Assembly (NCBI RefSeq): GCF_900302445.1
Contig: NZ_ONZF01000006.1
Span: 1 to 64,000, forward strand
Reading direction: 5' to 3'
From: Palleronia abyssalis
GTDB lineage: Bacteria; Pseudomonadota; Alphaproteobacteria; Rhodobacterales; Rhodobacteraceae
Length of the DNA stretch: 64,000 nt
The notes below the pieces were generated by a model, which saw nothing but the letters and a program-made list of their open reading frames with translations, did no database searches and was not told the DNA's origin. Positions 1-8,514 of this stretch are shown here, piece by piece (the stretch's first letter is position 1; each line of letters starts with the position of its first letter). Both the position numbers and the translations under genes were made by a program.

Positions 1-53
1 GCAGGCCAGCGGCGCCGACGGCCGCCATCGGTGATGATCTCGTAGTCAGACAT
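1..53 (-). CDS. transposase orfA, N-terminal fragment (IS66-like HTH protein)
   Basis: Only the first 17 codons are inside the window. They read MSDYEIITDGGRRRRWPA, the arginine-rich start typical of the small helix-turn-helix transposase component (TnpA/OrfA) of IS66-type and related elements, whose next residues are normally an EVKLRIVEE-like helix. The ATG is at 53-51 on the minus strand. The rest is cut by the window edge, so family and intactness cannot be judged. An IS3-family OrfA is the main alternative. Confidence 0.55.
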   Translation of the reverse strand, partial: MSDYEIITDGGRRRRWP

Positions 54-80
54 AAGCACGTGCTTAGGCATATGCCTAAG
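53..80. repeat. two overlapping perfect palindromes upstream of the IS transposase start
   Basis: Positions 53-66 form a 14-base perfect palindrome (TAAGCACGTGCTTA). Positions 63-80 form an 18-base perfect palindrome (CTTAGGCATATGCCTAAG). They share four bases and sit immediately upstream of the transposase ATG. They could be an operator or binding site for the HTH transposase protein, or alternative hairpins in its 5' leader. This is structure seen directly; the role is inferred. Confidence 0.5.
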
Positions 81-124
81 CCTCCATGGTTATGCCCAGG
101 TGTCCGGTCGAAACGGGGGCCAGT

Positions 125-1789
125 TCAGGAGGTCGCTGGCTTCATCGAGTGCTCGACGAAGAGCTCGAGCATTTCCCAGTTGGAGATCTCCTGACCCGTG
201 TAGGACTTTCGGAACTGCTCCAGGTTGCTGCGGAATACGCCCACCCGGTGCTGAACCTTGGGCTTCGTGGCGTCCTTATCGAAGGCGATGGCGAGCCATT
301 CGAAGCGGTCGGCGAGAATGTCGTCGCGGAAGATGTGCGGCACAGTCCGCGCGATGAGTGCTTCCTGTTCCGACACCAGGGTCATCTTGCCGTCGGGAAG
401 CATCTCCTTCAGCAGCGCCAAGTGTGCCGCCTTCGTATAAGCATCGCGCGTCATGATGCCGGTAAAGGTGTTTCGGCTGTCGCGCCGGTGCTCGGAAAGT
501 CCGAACCACCCCTCCCCGACGGCCTCGGCAGCGTCGGCGAACCAGCGCGCGTCCGCGACAGCTTGCTGGACATCCGGCGGCAGGGTGGCTCCGCCGAAGG
601 CGTCCTCCGTCTGCACTGCGAACAAGCGCAAGCTTGACTGGCAAGCTCCGAAGAACGCAGCCTCATCGAAACGCCCGGTGGGTCGCTGGTAGTGTAGGAG
701 CGGAGCAACGAAGCTCTGTGTCGAGTTGTGATATTGGCTGAGCAGGTTCTTCGGATGCCGGTTCGCGTCGAGGTAGGCGTCCTTGAATACCTCGACCGGA
801 TCGACGCGTGGATCGAAATCCACATCCAGACGGAGCACATACCCGCTCTGGATGTCGGTCGAGGCGGTGCAGTTCAGCGCGGTGATGCGGCGATCGGCCG
901 AGGTCTCCCAGTTGATGCCGAGCACGATGTCGTCGTGCGCGATGCGCGTATGACGAAACACGCCTCTACGCTTCAGTTCCTTCCGCCACTTTCCAAGCTG
1001 GGCGCGTTCGAACGCAAGAAGCGTCCGTTCGAGCCAGAAGATCCGATCATAAACCCTCGACATGCCGGCGCGCTTGCCGGTTCTGGGACAGGTAAGGACC
1101 CGCTGAATGCTGTTGATTGACGCCCCATTCACCAGCATCTTCAGAATCTTGATGTTGTCTTCTCGGTCGCGCTGACCTTGGTGGTCCTTCGAGACGGTGA
1201 AACGCGCGCCTTTCCGGCCCTTGCAGGGCTTGTGGATTACGCGAATCCCGCGAGGCCGCTTTGTCTTCGGATCTTTACCGTTGGCGCCGTTCAGAGCGAA
1301 CTCATCCGGAGCCTCGAAATAGCGTTTTCCACAGGCTCCGCTTCGGCCCATCCAAGACGCCATCATGGTCTCTGAGTCGTTCGAGTTCATCCATAAAGTG
1401 CTGGTTCGAGAGTAGAGCAAAACCAACCTTGCACGCTGCGGCGTCCTGCTGGTGGCGACACACCAGCCGACGGCCATCGCTCCAGATCACAGGAGCATTG
1501 TGGAAGTTGAAAACCTTCGAGACGCGCTCCTCGTTTTTACGGAGCTCATCGTGTAGAAACCAAGGCCCGCTGCAATCTTCGGGTCCGCTCGTCCTGCCGC
1601 TTGGCGTCGGGCTTCTGCTCCCCGACCTACGAATTGGTCGAACACAGGATCAGGGGACACGCCGTAGTTGCCGCAGTCGGGGTCGCCACAGGTGTTGAGG
1701 TTGATTTCCTTTCGTTGGTCGGGATAGAGTTGAGAGACGGTGAGCTTCGGCAGAGTCTGGGCCTGCAAGTTACCTCGCTTCTTGATCAT
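125..1789 (-). pseudogene. frameshifted transposase-like gene
   Basis: A single protein can be followed through three pieces. The N-terminus (1789 to about 1530) starts MIKKRGNL and contains a zinc-ribbon-like TCGDPDCGNYG. The middle continues in another frame (about 1540 to 1340; FNFHNAPVIWSDGRRLVC and a CRHQQ segment). The large C-terminal part returns to the first frame (about 1350 to 127; CGKRYFEAPDEF, then VNGASINSIQRVL and an RNase-H-like INWETSADRRITAL region). The first shift lies near the run of five A in the minus-strand sequence around 1536. The second lies near 1345. Overall organisation resembles long insertion-element proteins with an N-terminal zinc ribbon and a DDE-type core. 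The C-terminus stops right at the neighbouring IS edge and may be truncated. Family assignment is from pattern only. Confidence 0.6.
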
Positions 1790-1934
1790 TGTGTCGCTCC
1801 GAAGATTGGCTGGTTTTGCCCTCTACGAAGCGGAATGATCGAAAATCCCGTATAAAGTGTTTCCTGGCGCAGGTGCGCGCACATTCACTCTTCGGTTGTG
1901 CGCGAACAACGTCTAAAAGAGTCCCAAATAATTA

Positions 1935-1963
1935 CGGCCTGCCGGATGTTCTCCGGCAGGCCG
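1935..1963 (-). terminator. rho-independent-like hairpin downstream of the molybdoenzyme gene
   Basis: A perfect 12-base-pair stem (1935-1946 with 1952-1963, arms CGGCCTGCCGGA) closes a five-base loop. On the minus strand it lies about 70 bases after the stop codon of the molybdoenzyme gene and is followed by TAATTATTTGGG, a T-rich tail. It therefore fits a terminator for that gene. Confidence 0.65.
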
Positions 1964-2031
1964 TCAGCGACATGTCCTAACCCGCGGAATGTGTCAGGTC
2001 TATCCGGGCCGTTTCCGTTTGGGGGGGAAGG

Positions 2032-4329
2032 TCAGGGTTCGATCCGGACCGGCGCGCTTTTGTATCCCGGCGTCTGCGACTTCTTTTCGTGATACCAGAC
2101 TGGCACAAGTGGATTGGCCTCGGGGTAATAGGCCGCAACACAGCCGGCCGGCAGATCGTAGGCCGTCACGGCCAGGTTGCCGACCCGCCGGTCGACCCCG
2201 TCGCCGGCATCCGACACCAGCGTGACCTTCTGTCCTTCGGTCAGGCCCATCCGGGCCATCTCATCGCGGTTGATCAGGACGATCTCGCGCGAGCCTTCAA
2301 GACCACGCAAGCGGTCGGAAAAACCGTAGATCGTCGTGTTGAACTGGTCGTTCGAGCGCAAGGTGATCAGGCGGAATCGATCCGGGGCAGCCTCGAAATC
2401 CGTGGCGCTCAAGGTGGTGGGCGCGGTGAAATGGGCAAGGCCGGTTTCGGTCTGCCATTGGCGCGCGCGCGCGGCATTGCCCCGGTCGAAGCCGCCGGGG
2501 GTGAACAGGCGGGCGTTGAAGTCGTGGAACTCCTTGGGGTGGCTTTCCGCGATCAGATCGCGGATCCGGCCGTAATCGGCCGTCCAGCCGTCCCAATCCT
2601 GCTTCGGGTTCGGCGGCAAGGTGGCTTTTGCCAGGCCGCAGACGATCGCCACCTCGCTGCGCAAGTGATCGGACGCGGGCGCGGCATTCCCGACCGAGCC
2701 ATAAATGTGGCTCAAACTGTCCTCGATCGAGATCGCCTGTCGCCCGCTGGCCTGATCGTCACGTTCGGTCCGGCCCAGGCAGGGCAGGATCCAGGCCTCT
2801 TTCCCCGGAAGAAGATGGGACCGGTTGAGCTTGGTGGCGACGTGTACGGTCAGGTCCATGTCGCGCCACGCCGTCTCGATCCTGGCGCTGTCCGGCAACG
2901 CGCGCACGAGGTTGCCGCCGAGGGAGATCATTGCCCGAACCTCACCCTCCAGCAGGGCCTTCGACACCGCGGTGGCGTTCATCCCCTCTTCCCGCGGCGC
3001 GGTGAAGTCGAACATGCGTTCCTGATCGTCCAGCGGCACCAGCGACGGCTTTTCCGAGATGCCGACCGTGCGCTGCCCCTGCACGTTCGAGTGCCCCCGA
3101 ACCGGCGAAATCCCGGCCCCCGGACGCCCGATATTCCCGCGCAGAAGCATCAGGTTGACCAGCATGCCGAGGTTCTCGAACCCGTGCACGTGCTGGGTCA
3201 GGCCCATCCCGTAGATGCCGATGACGTTCTCGGCGTTCATGTAGATGTCGGCCGCGCGTTCCAGCATCTCGCGGCTGAGACCGCATTCCGCCTCGATATC
3301 GGGCCACTCCATGGCACGGATGGCGGCCATCGCGTCATCGAAGCCGGTGGTGTGATCGTTGATGAAGTCGTGATCCAGAACCGTCCCCGGCGCCGCATCC
3401 TCGGCCTCCAGGACCAGCTTGATCATGCCCGCCAAGGCCGCGATATCGCCACCGCCGCGCACTTGGAAATACTCGGTCGAGATCTTCGTCGACTTGCCCA
3501 CAGTCATCTCGGCGGGGTTCTGCGGGTCCACGAACTCGATCAGCCCACGCTCGCGCACGGGGTTGAACGTCACGATCTTGCAGCCGCGCTGGACGGCCTC
3601 GGCCAACGGGCGCATGAAGCGCGGGCTGTTGGTCCCGGTGTTCTGGCCGAAGAAGAAGATCGCGTCGCACTTGTCGAAATCTTCCAGGACGCAGGTCCCG
3701 ACAGGAGATCCGATCAGCTCTTTCAGGCCGACGCTCGTCGTCTCGTGGCACATGTTCGAACTGTCGGGCAGGTTGTTGTGCCCGTAAATCCGGGCGTAGA
3801 GCGCATAGAGGTATGACGCCTCGAGCCCCGCATGCCCCGAGGTGTAGAACACCGCCTTCTTCGGGTCGATCTGCTTCAGCGCACCGCCGATCCGGTCGAA
3901 CGCGGCCTCCCACGTGGTTTCGACGTATCGGTCGCTTTCGGGGTCGTATCGCATGGGATGAGTTAAACGTCCCAGCTGTTCCAGGTCATAGTCGCGCCAG
4001 TCCCGCAGGGCCGAAACGCTGTGCTCGGCAAAGATGTCGGGCGTCGCACGCTTGCGCGTCAGCTCCCACAGGGTCGCCTTCGCGCCGTTCTCGCAGAACT
4101 CGGCGGTGTGATAGTCCGCAGGCTTGGCCCAGGCGCACGAGGTGCACATCACCCCTTTCGTCTTGTTCTGCTTGAACAAGGTCGCGGCCGCATCGCCCTG
4201 CGACCATTCGGTCCCGAAGATGCTGGCAATGCCCTGCAGTGACCCCCACCCCCCCGCAGCGCGATCGTAGAACGGAGTTTCGGGGTCCTGAACGTCGGCC
4301 CGGTGGGCCTTTGCCGTATCGTCAGCCAT
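2032..4329 (-). CDS. FdhF/YdeP-family molybdopterin oxidoreductase
   Basis: A 765-residue cytoplasmic molybdopterin oxidoreductase of the YdeP type (formate-dehydrogenase alpha-like, without selenocysteine). Near residues 60-68 it carries GVMCTSCAWAKP, the short CxxC segment of this subfamily. This is followed by the molybdopterin-binding signatures FYTSGHAGLEASYLYALYAR, NMCHETTSVG and FGQNTGTNSPRFM, and a C-terminal dinucleotide-binding domain (FRLITLRSNDQFNTTIYGF). Length is usual for the family. It is divergent from fdhD with 126 bases between start codons, consistent with FdhD maturing this enzyme. The substrate is not established; E. coli YdeP is linked to acid resistance, and formate is only one possibility. 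Confidence 0.9.
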   Translation of the reverse strand: MADDTAKAHRADVQDPETPFYDRAAGGWGSLQGIASIFGTEWSQGDAAATLFKQNKTKGVMCTSCAWAKPADYHTAEFCENGAKATLWELTRKRATPDIFAEHSVSALRDWRDYDLEQLGRLTHPMRYDPESDRYVETTWEAAFDRIGGALKQIDPKKAVFYTSGHAGLEASYLYALYARIYGHNNLPDSSNMCHETTSVGLKELIGSPVGTCVLEDFDKCDAIFFFGQNTGTNSPRFMRPLAEAVQRGCKIVTFNPVRERGLIEFVDPQNPAEMTVGKSTKISTEYFQVRGGGDIAALAGMIKLVLEAEDAAPGTVLDHDFINDHTTGFDDAMAAIRAMEWPDIEAECGLSREMLERAADIYMNAENVIGIYGMGLTQHVHGFENLGMLVNLMLLRGNIGRPGAGISPVRGHSNVQGQRTVGISEKPSLVPLDDQERMFDFTAPREEGMNATAVSKALLEGEVRAMISLGGNLVRALPDSARIETAWRDMDLTVHVATKLNRSHLLPGKEAWILPCLGRTERDDQASGRQAISIEDSLSHIYGSVGNAAPASDHLRSEVAIVCGLAKATLPPNPKQDWDGWTADYGRIRDLIAESHPKEFHDFNARLFTPGGFDRGNAARARQWQTETGLAHFTAPTTLSATDFEAAPDRFRLITLRSNDQFNTTIYGFSDRLRGLEGSREIVLINRDEMARMGLTEGQKVTLVSDAGDGVDRRVGNLAVTAYDLPAGCVAAYYPEANPLVPVWYHEKKSQTPGYKSAPVRIEP

Positions 4330-4455
4330 GCTGTCACCTTTTCACTGAACGCGGGCGGAGCGCGATAGCCGCCTGATTGACGGAACATTCCGCCGATACT
4401 CCGGTTCCCCCCTTATGGTCCGCTACTCTACCCAAGCGCAGGGGAACCACGGGAC

Positions 4456-5259
4456 ATGGCCAAGGATATCGCAGAACATGACGCCCCGCCCTTCCCGGTG
4501 CCGGTGTCCCATGCCCGCTTTACCGATGCGAAAGGGCCGCTGACCCGCGCAGTTCCAGTCGAAACCCCCGTCGCAGTCGAGGTGAACGGCGTTTCGTTTG
4601 CCGTGATGATGGCCACACCCGCCGACTTGGAGGATTTCGCAACCGGCTTCGCGATGGCCGAAAGCCTGATCGAGGGGCCGGACGACATAGCGGGCGTGGA
4701 CATCTGCCCGATACAGCATGGAATTGTTCTGCGCCTGACATTGGCCGGCCCGGCCCGGCAGATCGGCCTCGACCGGGCGCGTGCCCGTGTGACCGAAAGC
4801 GCCTGTGGCCTGTGCGGGGTCGAGAACATCAATGCCCTCAGCGCCCCCCTGCCCCGCGTCAAGACGCCCCTGACCTTTTCGCCGGAGGCCGTGACTTCCG
4901 CGCTTTTCAACCTCCGGCATCACCAGACCCTTGGGCGACTGACATCCGGGACGCATGCCGCGGCACTTTGCACGCCGGACGGGCAGATCGTCCTTTGCCG
5001 CGAGGATATCGGCCGGCATACCGCCCTCGACAAGGCAATCGGCGCGGGTGCGAGGGCAGGTACCGGTTTCGGGGGGATCTTCGCCCTCGTCACGTCCCGC
5101 CTGTCATATGAACTGGTCGAGAAAGCCGCACGCGCCGGACTGGGCGGCCTTGCCGCGATGTCCACGCCGTCAAGCCTCGCCCTGTCCCGCGCGGCCCAGG
5201 CAGGACTTCCCGTGGTCGCCTGCGCCAAGCCCGACGGGATGCTGACGGCGGCGCCCTGA
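4456..5259 (+). CDS. fdhD: formate dehydrogenase accessory sulfurtransferase FdhD
   Basis: A 267-residue FdhD. In this family it moves sulfur from a cysteine desulfurase to the molybdenum/bis-MGD cofactor of formate-dehydrogenase-like enzymes. The signature CGLCG motif is present (ESACGLCGVENI, cysteines near 117 and 120), as are the GFAMAESLI and REDIGRHTALDKAIGA blocks. The start ATG at 4456 follows a weak GGGAACC region. It is divergently arranged with the molybdoenzyme at 2032-4329, which is its likely client. It converges on the glycosyltransferase operon with only four bases between stop codons. Confidence 0.95.
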   Translation: MAKDIAEHDAPPFPVPVSHARFTDAKGPLTRAVPVETPVAVEVNGVSFAVMMATPADLEDFATGFAMAESLIEGPDDIAGVDICPIQHGIVLRLTLAGPARQIGLDRARARVTESACGLCGVENINALSAPLPRVKTPLTFSPEAVTSALFNLRHHQTLGRLTSGTHAAALCTPDGQIVLCREDIGRHTALDKAIGAGARAGTGFGGIFALVTSRLSYELVEKAARAGLGGLAAMSTPSSLALSRAAQAGLPVVACAKPDGMLTAAP

Positions 5260-5263
5260 CACG

Positions 5264-6394
5264 TCATTCCGCCGCAACGCTCCGCGGCGGCAGCTTGAAG
5301 CGCTCGAAGTCGGGGTCGCTCCACTCTGCTCCCTGCGCCGCGATCACGTCGCAATACGCCGCCTCGTACCCGTCCAGCATACGGTCCATCGTAAACCTCC
5401 GCTCCACACGGGACCGCGGGATGGGTCGAGGGACCCGCGCCGCGTCGTCGATGGCCGCGGCCAAGTCTTCCGGGGCTTCGGACCGCGACAGGCACCCTGC
5501 CCCACCCACGACCTCGGCCACGGCCCCCCGGTCGATGCCGGCGACCGGCAAGCCGCAGGCCATGGCTTCGACCGCGACCAGACCGAACGGTTCATCCCAC
5601 AGGGGCGTGAACACAAAGACAGATCCCCGACCGATTTCCGCCGCAAGTTCGGTCTGTTCCAGATGCCCGCCATAGCGAACGCCCTGTCCCAGCAGCGGGC
5701 GCAAATCCTCTTCGAAATAGTCGCGATCCTCGATCGAGCCGAACAGCGTCAGCTGACGCCCTGCGATCCGCGCAGCCTCGACCGCCAGATGGGGGGCCTT
5801 CGTACGGGTGATGCGCCCCACCCACACGGCCTCTCCGTTGCCTTGGGGCTGGTACGGCCAGTCGCCCATATCGATGCCGTTCGACACGACCCGCGCCGCA
5901 TCGGGGGGCGCATCCCCCCACCACGAGTGCATTTGACGCTGCGAGGTGACAGTGTAGGCGTGCCACGGGGCCACGCCGTCATCCACCGCGCGCTTCAGGA
6001 CGTCGAAGGGCGGGACATGCAGGGTGGTGACCATCGGCATGCGGTCGCGGCGGGCGAACCGAGGCGGAAAGCGGTGCAGGCCGTTGTTGTGCACCACATC
6101 GAACCGCCCTGAACCCAGCACATCAAGCGCGTCCCCGTAGGCGCGGTCCAGATACGCGGTCAGCTCGGGCGTCTCGCGATAGCTGTGCCACGGCATGTGG
6201 CTGTCGTAGTGGCGTTCGACCACCGAATAGAGCGGCACGCCCGCATCGCTGTCCCCGGCGGCCAGAAGCGTGACCTCGTGCCCGCGCGCGGCCAGCCCGC
6301 GGCACAGGTGCCACGAATGTGCTTCAATCCCGCCCATGAAGGGACGGGAGATCGGGTGGCGCACATGCGCCAGAACCGCAATCCGAAGGCTCAA
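5264..6394 (-). CDS. glycosyltransferase family 4
   Basis: A 376-residue GT-B glycosyltransferase. The N-terminal acceptor domain starts LRIAVLAHVRHPISRPFMGG with the HSWHLCRGLAARGHEVTLLA loop. The C-terminal GT4 donor domain holds VWVGRITRTKAPHLAVEAAR and the E-x7-E region DEPFGLVAVEAMACGLPVAG. The only start that keeps the N-terminal fold is TTG at 6394, overlapping the upstream TGA as TTGA, so translation is probably coupled. It is the last gene of the four-gene operon running 10554 to 5264. Donor and acceptor are unknown. Confidence 0.85.
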   Translation of the reverse strand: MSLRIAVLAHVRHPISRPFMGGIEAHSWHLCRGLAARGHEVTLLAAGDSDAGVPLYSVVERHYDSHMPWHSYRETPELTAYLDRAYGDALDVLGSGRFDVVHNNGLHRFPPRFARRDRMPMVTTLHVPPFDVLKRAVDDGVAPWHAYTVTSQRQMHSWWGDAPPDAARVVSNGIDMGDWPYQPQGNGEAVWVGRITRTKAPHLAVEAARIAGRQLTLFGSIEDRDYFEEDLRPLLGQGVRYGGHLEQTELAAEIGRGSVFVFTPLWDEPFGLVAVEAMACGLPVAGIDRGAVAEVVGGAGCLSRSEAPEDLAAAIDDAARVPRPIPRSRVERRFTMDRMLDGYEAAYCDVIAAQGAEWSDPDFERFKLPPRSVAAE

Positions 6395-7371
6395 CTCGCC
6401 GCACCGATCAGTCGGGCCTTGGCCCGTTCAACGACGTCGCGCCGCGCGTGTTCGTCCGGTAAGGGCGCTTCGCGCGCGTCCAGAAGGTCCAGAACCCGGC
6501 GGGTTGTCGCGACCGGCATGTCGGTCTCCTGCCGGCACAGCGCCATGTCTTCCTCGGACGGGTCGCGCAGAACCGTCATCTTGTCGGGCGTGACGTGGAT
6601 CAGGCCCATCCGTTCGAACGCGTAAAGCCAGTGGCCCATGGTGCGGTGCCCCCACTTTTCACGGAACAGCTCCGAGTTGCGCACCACCGAGGCGACGTGA
6701 TGGATCGGCGGCATGAAATGCGGGTGATACTGGTGATAGACCTTGGCGCCCTTCACCCAGTGGATGGGTAGGCCCGATTCCTCAAGTTTGCGCCCGAAGT
6801 CGGTATCCTCGCCGCCATACCCGACGAACCGCTCGTCGAACCCGCCCGTGGCTGCGAAATCCTCGGCAGTCAGCGCGAAGGTCAGCGACCAGAAACAGCG
6901 GTAATCGGTGCAGGGCGCGATGCCGTCCTTCGGGGGCGCCTGCCGGTCGGGATGGCGCTTGGCGATCGCCTCGAACGCGTCGAAGTCAATTCCGGCCGCA
7001 GCGGCACCCTCGGGCAGATATCCGACCTCGCCCATATGCAGCCCGCCATGCGTCCCGACCGCGTGAGCATAGTCGGCGGCAAAATCGGGCCCCGGAATGC
7101 AGTCGACATCGACGAAGGCCAGGATGGCCGACTTGGCCGCCTGCGCCGCCGCGTTCCGCGCTGCCGCCAAAGGCAGACCTTCGGCGACCGGCACCATGAC
7201 TTGCCGCACCGGGAAGGGAACGTCTGGCAGGTTCTGATAGGGCGCGTCTTGCATAACCGCGACGACAAGTTCGGCCACGGGATGGGTTTGTCGGGCAAGG
7301 CCGCGGATCAGATTGGCCAGATGCGCCTCGCGGCCCGAGGCGATGGTCAGGGCGGATATGGTCGGTGTCAT
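6391..7371 (-). CDS. glycosyltransferase family 2
   Basis: A 326-residue GT-A enzyme. It begins PTISALTIASGREAHLANLI and has AFVDVDCIPGPDFAADY, a DXD-type metal and nucleotide-sugar site near residue 100. Further on are FDERFVGYGGEDTDFGRKLE, the acceptor-side ED motif of GT2 galactosyltransferase-like domains, and KVYHQYHPHF. The start ATG at 7371 overlaps the upstream stop as ATGA. A longer reading with 21 more residues lacks family similarity. It is third in the SPS-headed operon. The sugar transferred cannot be read from sequence. Confidence 0.85.
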   Translation of the reverse strand: MTPTISALTIASGREAHLANLIRGLARQTHPVAELVVAVMQDAPYQNLPDVPFPVRQVMVPVAEGLPLAAARNAAAQAAKSAILAFVDVDCIPGPDFAADYAHAVGTHGGLHMGEVGYLPEGAAAAGIDFDAFEAIAKRHPDRQAPPKDGIAPCTDYRCFWSLTFALTAEDFAATGGFDERFVGYGGEDTDFGRKLEESGLPIHWVKGAKVYHQYHPHFMPPIHHVASVVRNSELFREKWGHRTMGHWLYAFERMGLIHVTPDKMTVLRDPSEEDMALCRQETDMPVATTRRVLDLLDAREAPLPDEHARRDVVERAKARLIGAAS

Positions 7372-8513
7372 GCGGGGACCTCGTGGTTCAGGACAGGGGT
7401 GTGCCAGAGCGTCGCGATCAGACCCTCCAGCCAATCGGCGGTGCGCGCCGCGGCATCTGGAACGACCAACGCGCGTTGGCGGGCGGGATCGTGGGAGGCA
7501 AGCGCCAGATCAACCGCCTCGCGCCACGCATGGGCAGAGGACGGCGGATGCGGCAGGTGAAGGGCGACCCCGGCCCGAGCGAGGGCGCGCGCCTTCTCGA
7601 CCTGCTCGTCGAAATAGCGCCATTCGGGGACCGCGATCCATGGCACTCCAGCCGCCAGGATCATCTGGCAGGCCGTGTTGCCGGGGGCCGCGACCACCAG
7701 ATCGGCGGCCGCGATATGCGCGGCCGCCGTATTGACCCATCCGCGGTGTTCCAGGTTGCCCGGCTCGGTCGCGTGCCAGTCGCGTTGCACCGGTCCTATG
7801 CTGATCCATTGCGCATCGGGAAAGGTGCGCGCGCCGACGCCCAGGGGCGCCTGCGCCAGACCCGATCCGCCGCCGCCCGACATTGCCAAAACGATGCGCC
7901 GCTCCGGGTCGAGTCCCAGCATCGCCCGGGCCGTGGCTTTGTCCGGCAGCCCGGTATCGACCCCCAGCCCGCCCGCGAAGCAGGTCTTGGCAACCATCGC
8001 CTCGGGCCAGTCGGGCTGGGCCAGCACACGGTCAAACGGGGCCAGAAGACCCGCCGCCCCGTCATAGGCCGCCACATGCCCTTCGTCCCGGCGGTCGCCG
8101 TGCTGGAGAACCTTCACATGCGGAACCGAGCAGATGCGGCTGAACTGCGCGATTTCGGCCGAGACGTCGCAGATCATCAGCGCCGGGTTTACCTCGGCGA
8201 ACCAGCTGGCCATACGGCCCGTCGCCTCGCGGATGCCGGGCCACCCGACCGGCGCGCAATGCAGCGTGCGCGGGGTGGGCAGATCGTCCATTAACGTGCC
8301 CTGCCCGGGCACCGGTTCGAATAGGGACGGAATCTGGACGATCTGGGCATGGCGCGGCAGATCGGGAAAAATGTCGGGCTTGGCGCAGAAGATCGTCAGC
8401 GGCCGGCTTGGTGGCAGGGCATGCGCGATGGCCGCGCAACGTTCGGCGTGGCCGCGCCCCTGATGATGCACGAAATAGCCGATGGGCTGAGTGGTTTCGA
8501 CGGTGTCGCGCAT
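7368..8513 (-). CDS. MurG-like (GT28-type) glycosyltransferase
   Basis: A 381-residue GT-B protein resembling UDP-sugar glycosyltransferases of the MurG/GT28 type. The N-terminus has IGYFVHHQGRGHAERCAAIA (glycine/histidine loop). The C-terminal half has VLAMSGGGGSGLAQ and VVAAPGNTACQMILAAGVPWIAVPE, the classical donor-binding loop. The start ATG at 8513 lies one base after the upstream stop (TGACATG). A 25-residue upstream extension has no similarity. It is second gene of the operon. Acceptor unknown; the lack of a membrane segment suggests a soluble or peripheral enzyme. Confidence 0.8.
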   Translation of the reverse strand: MRDTVETTQPIGYFVHHQGRGHAERCAAIAHALPPSRPLTIFCAKPDIFPDLPRHAQIVQIPSLFEPVPGQGTLMDDLPTPRTLHCAPVGWPGIREATGRMASWFAEVNPALMICDVSAEIAQFSRICSVPHVKVLQHGDRRDEGHVAAYDGAAGLLAPFDRVLAQPDWPEAMVAKTCFAGGLGVDTGLPDKATARAMLGLDPERRIVLAMSGGGGSGLAQAPLGVGARTFPDAQWISIGPVQRDWHATEPGNLEHRGWVNTAAAHIAAADLVVAAPGNTACQMILAAGVPWIAVPEWRYFDEQVEKARALARAGVALHLPHPPSSAHAWREAVDLALASHDPARQRALVVPDAAARTADWLEGLIATLWHTPVLNHEVPA

Positions 8514-8514
8514 G

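Larger units (their letters stand above)
1..124 (-). mobile_element. edge of an insertion sequence running off the left end
   Basis: The first bases encode the start of a transposase orfA on the minus strand. The stretch 101-122, read on the minus strand, begins TGGCCCCCGTTTCGACCGG, which looks like an IS terminal sequence. It lies 2-3 bases beyond the stop codon of the neighbouring pseudogene, so the element may have inserted there and clipped that gene. The other end, the second ORF and any target duplication are outside the window. The exact boundary is an inference. Confidence 0.35.

Noticed and set aside
41-60. CACGTG in the left-edge palindrome as a eukaryotic-type E-box or special operator
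   Set aside because: It is just the centre of the palindrome; there is no bacterial regulator known to me that makes this meaningful here.
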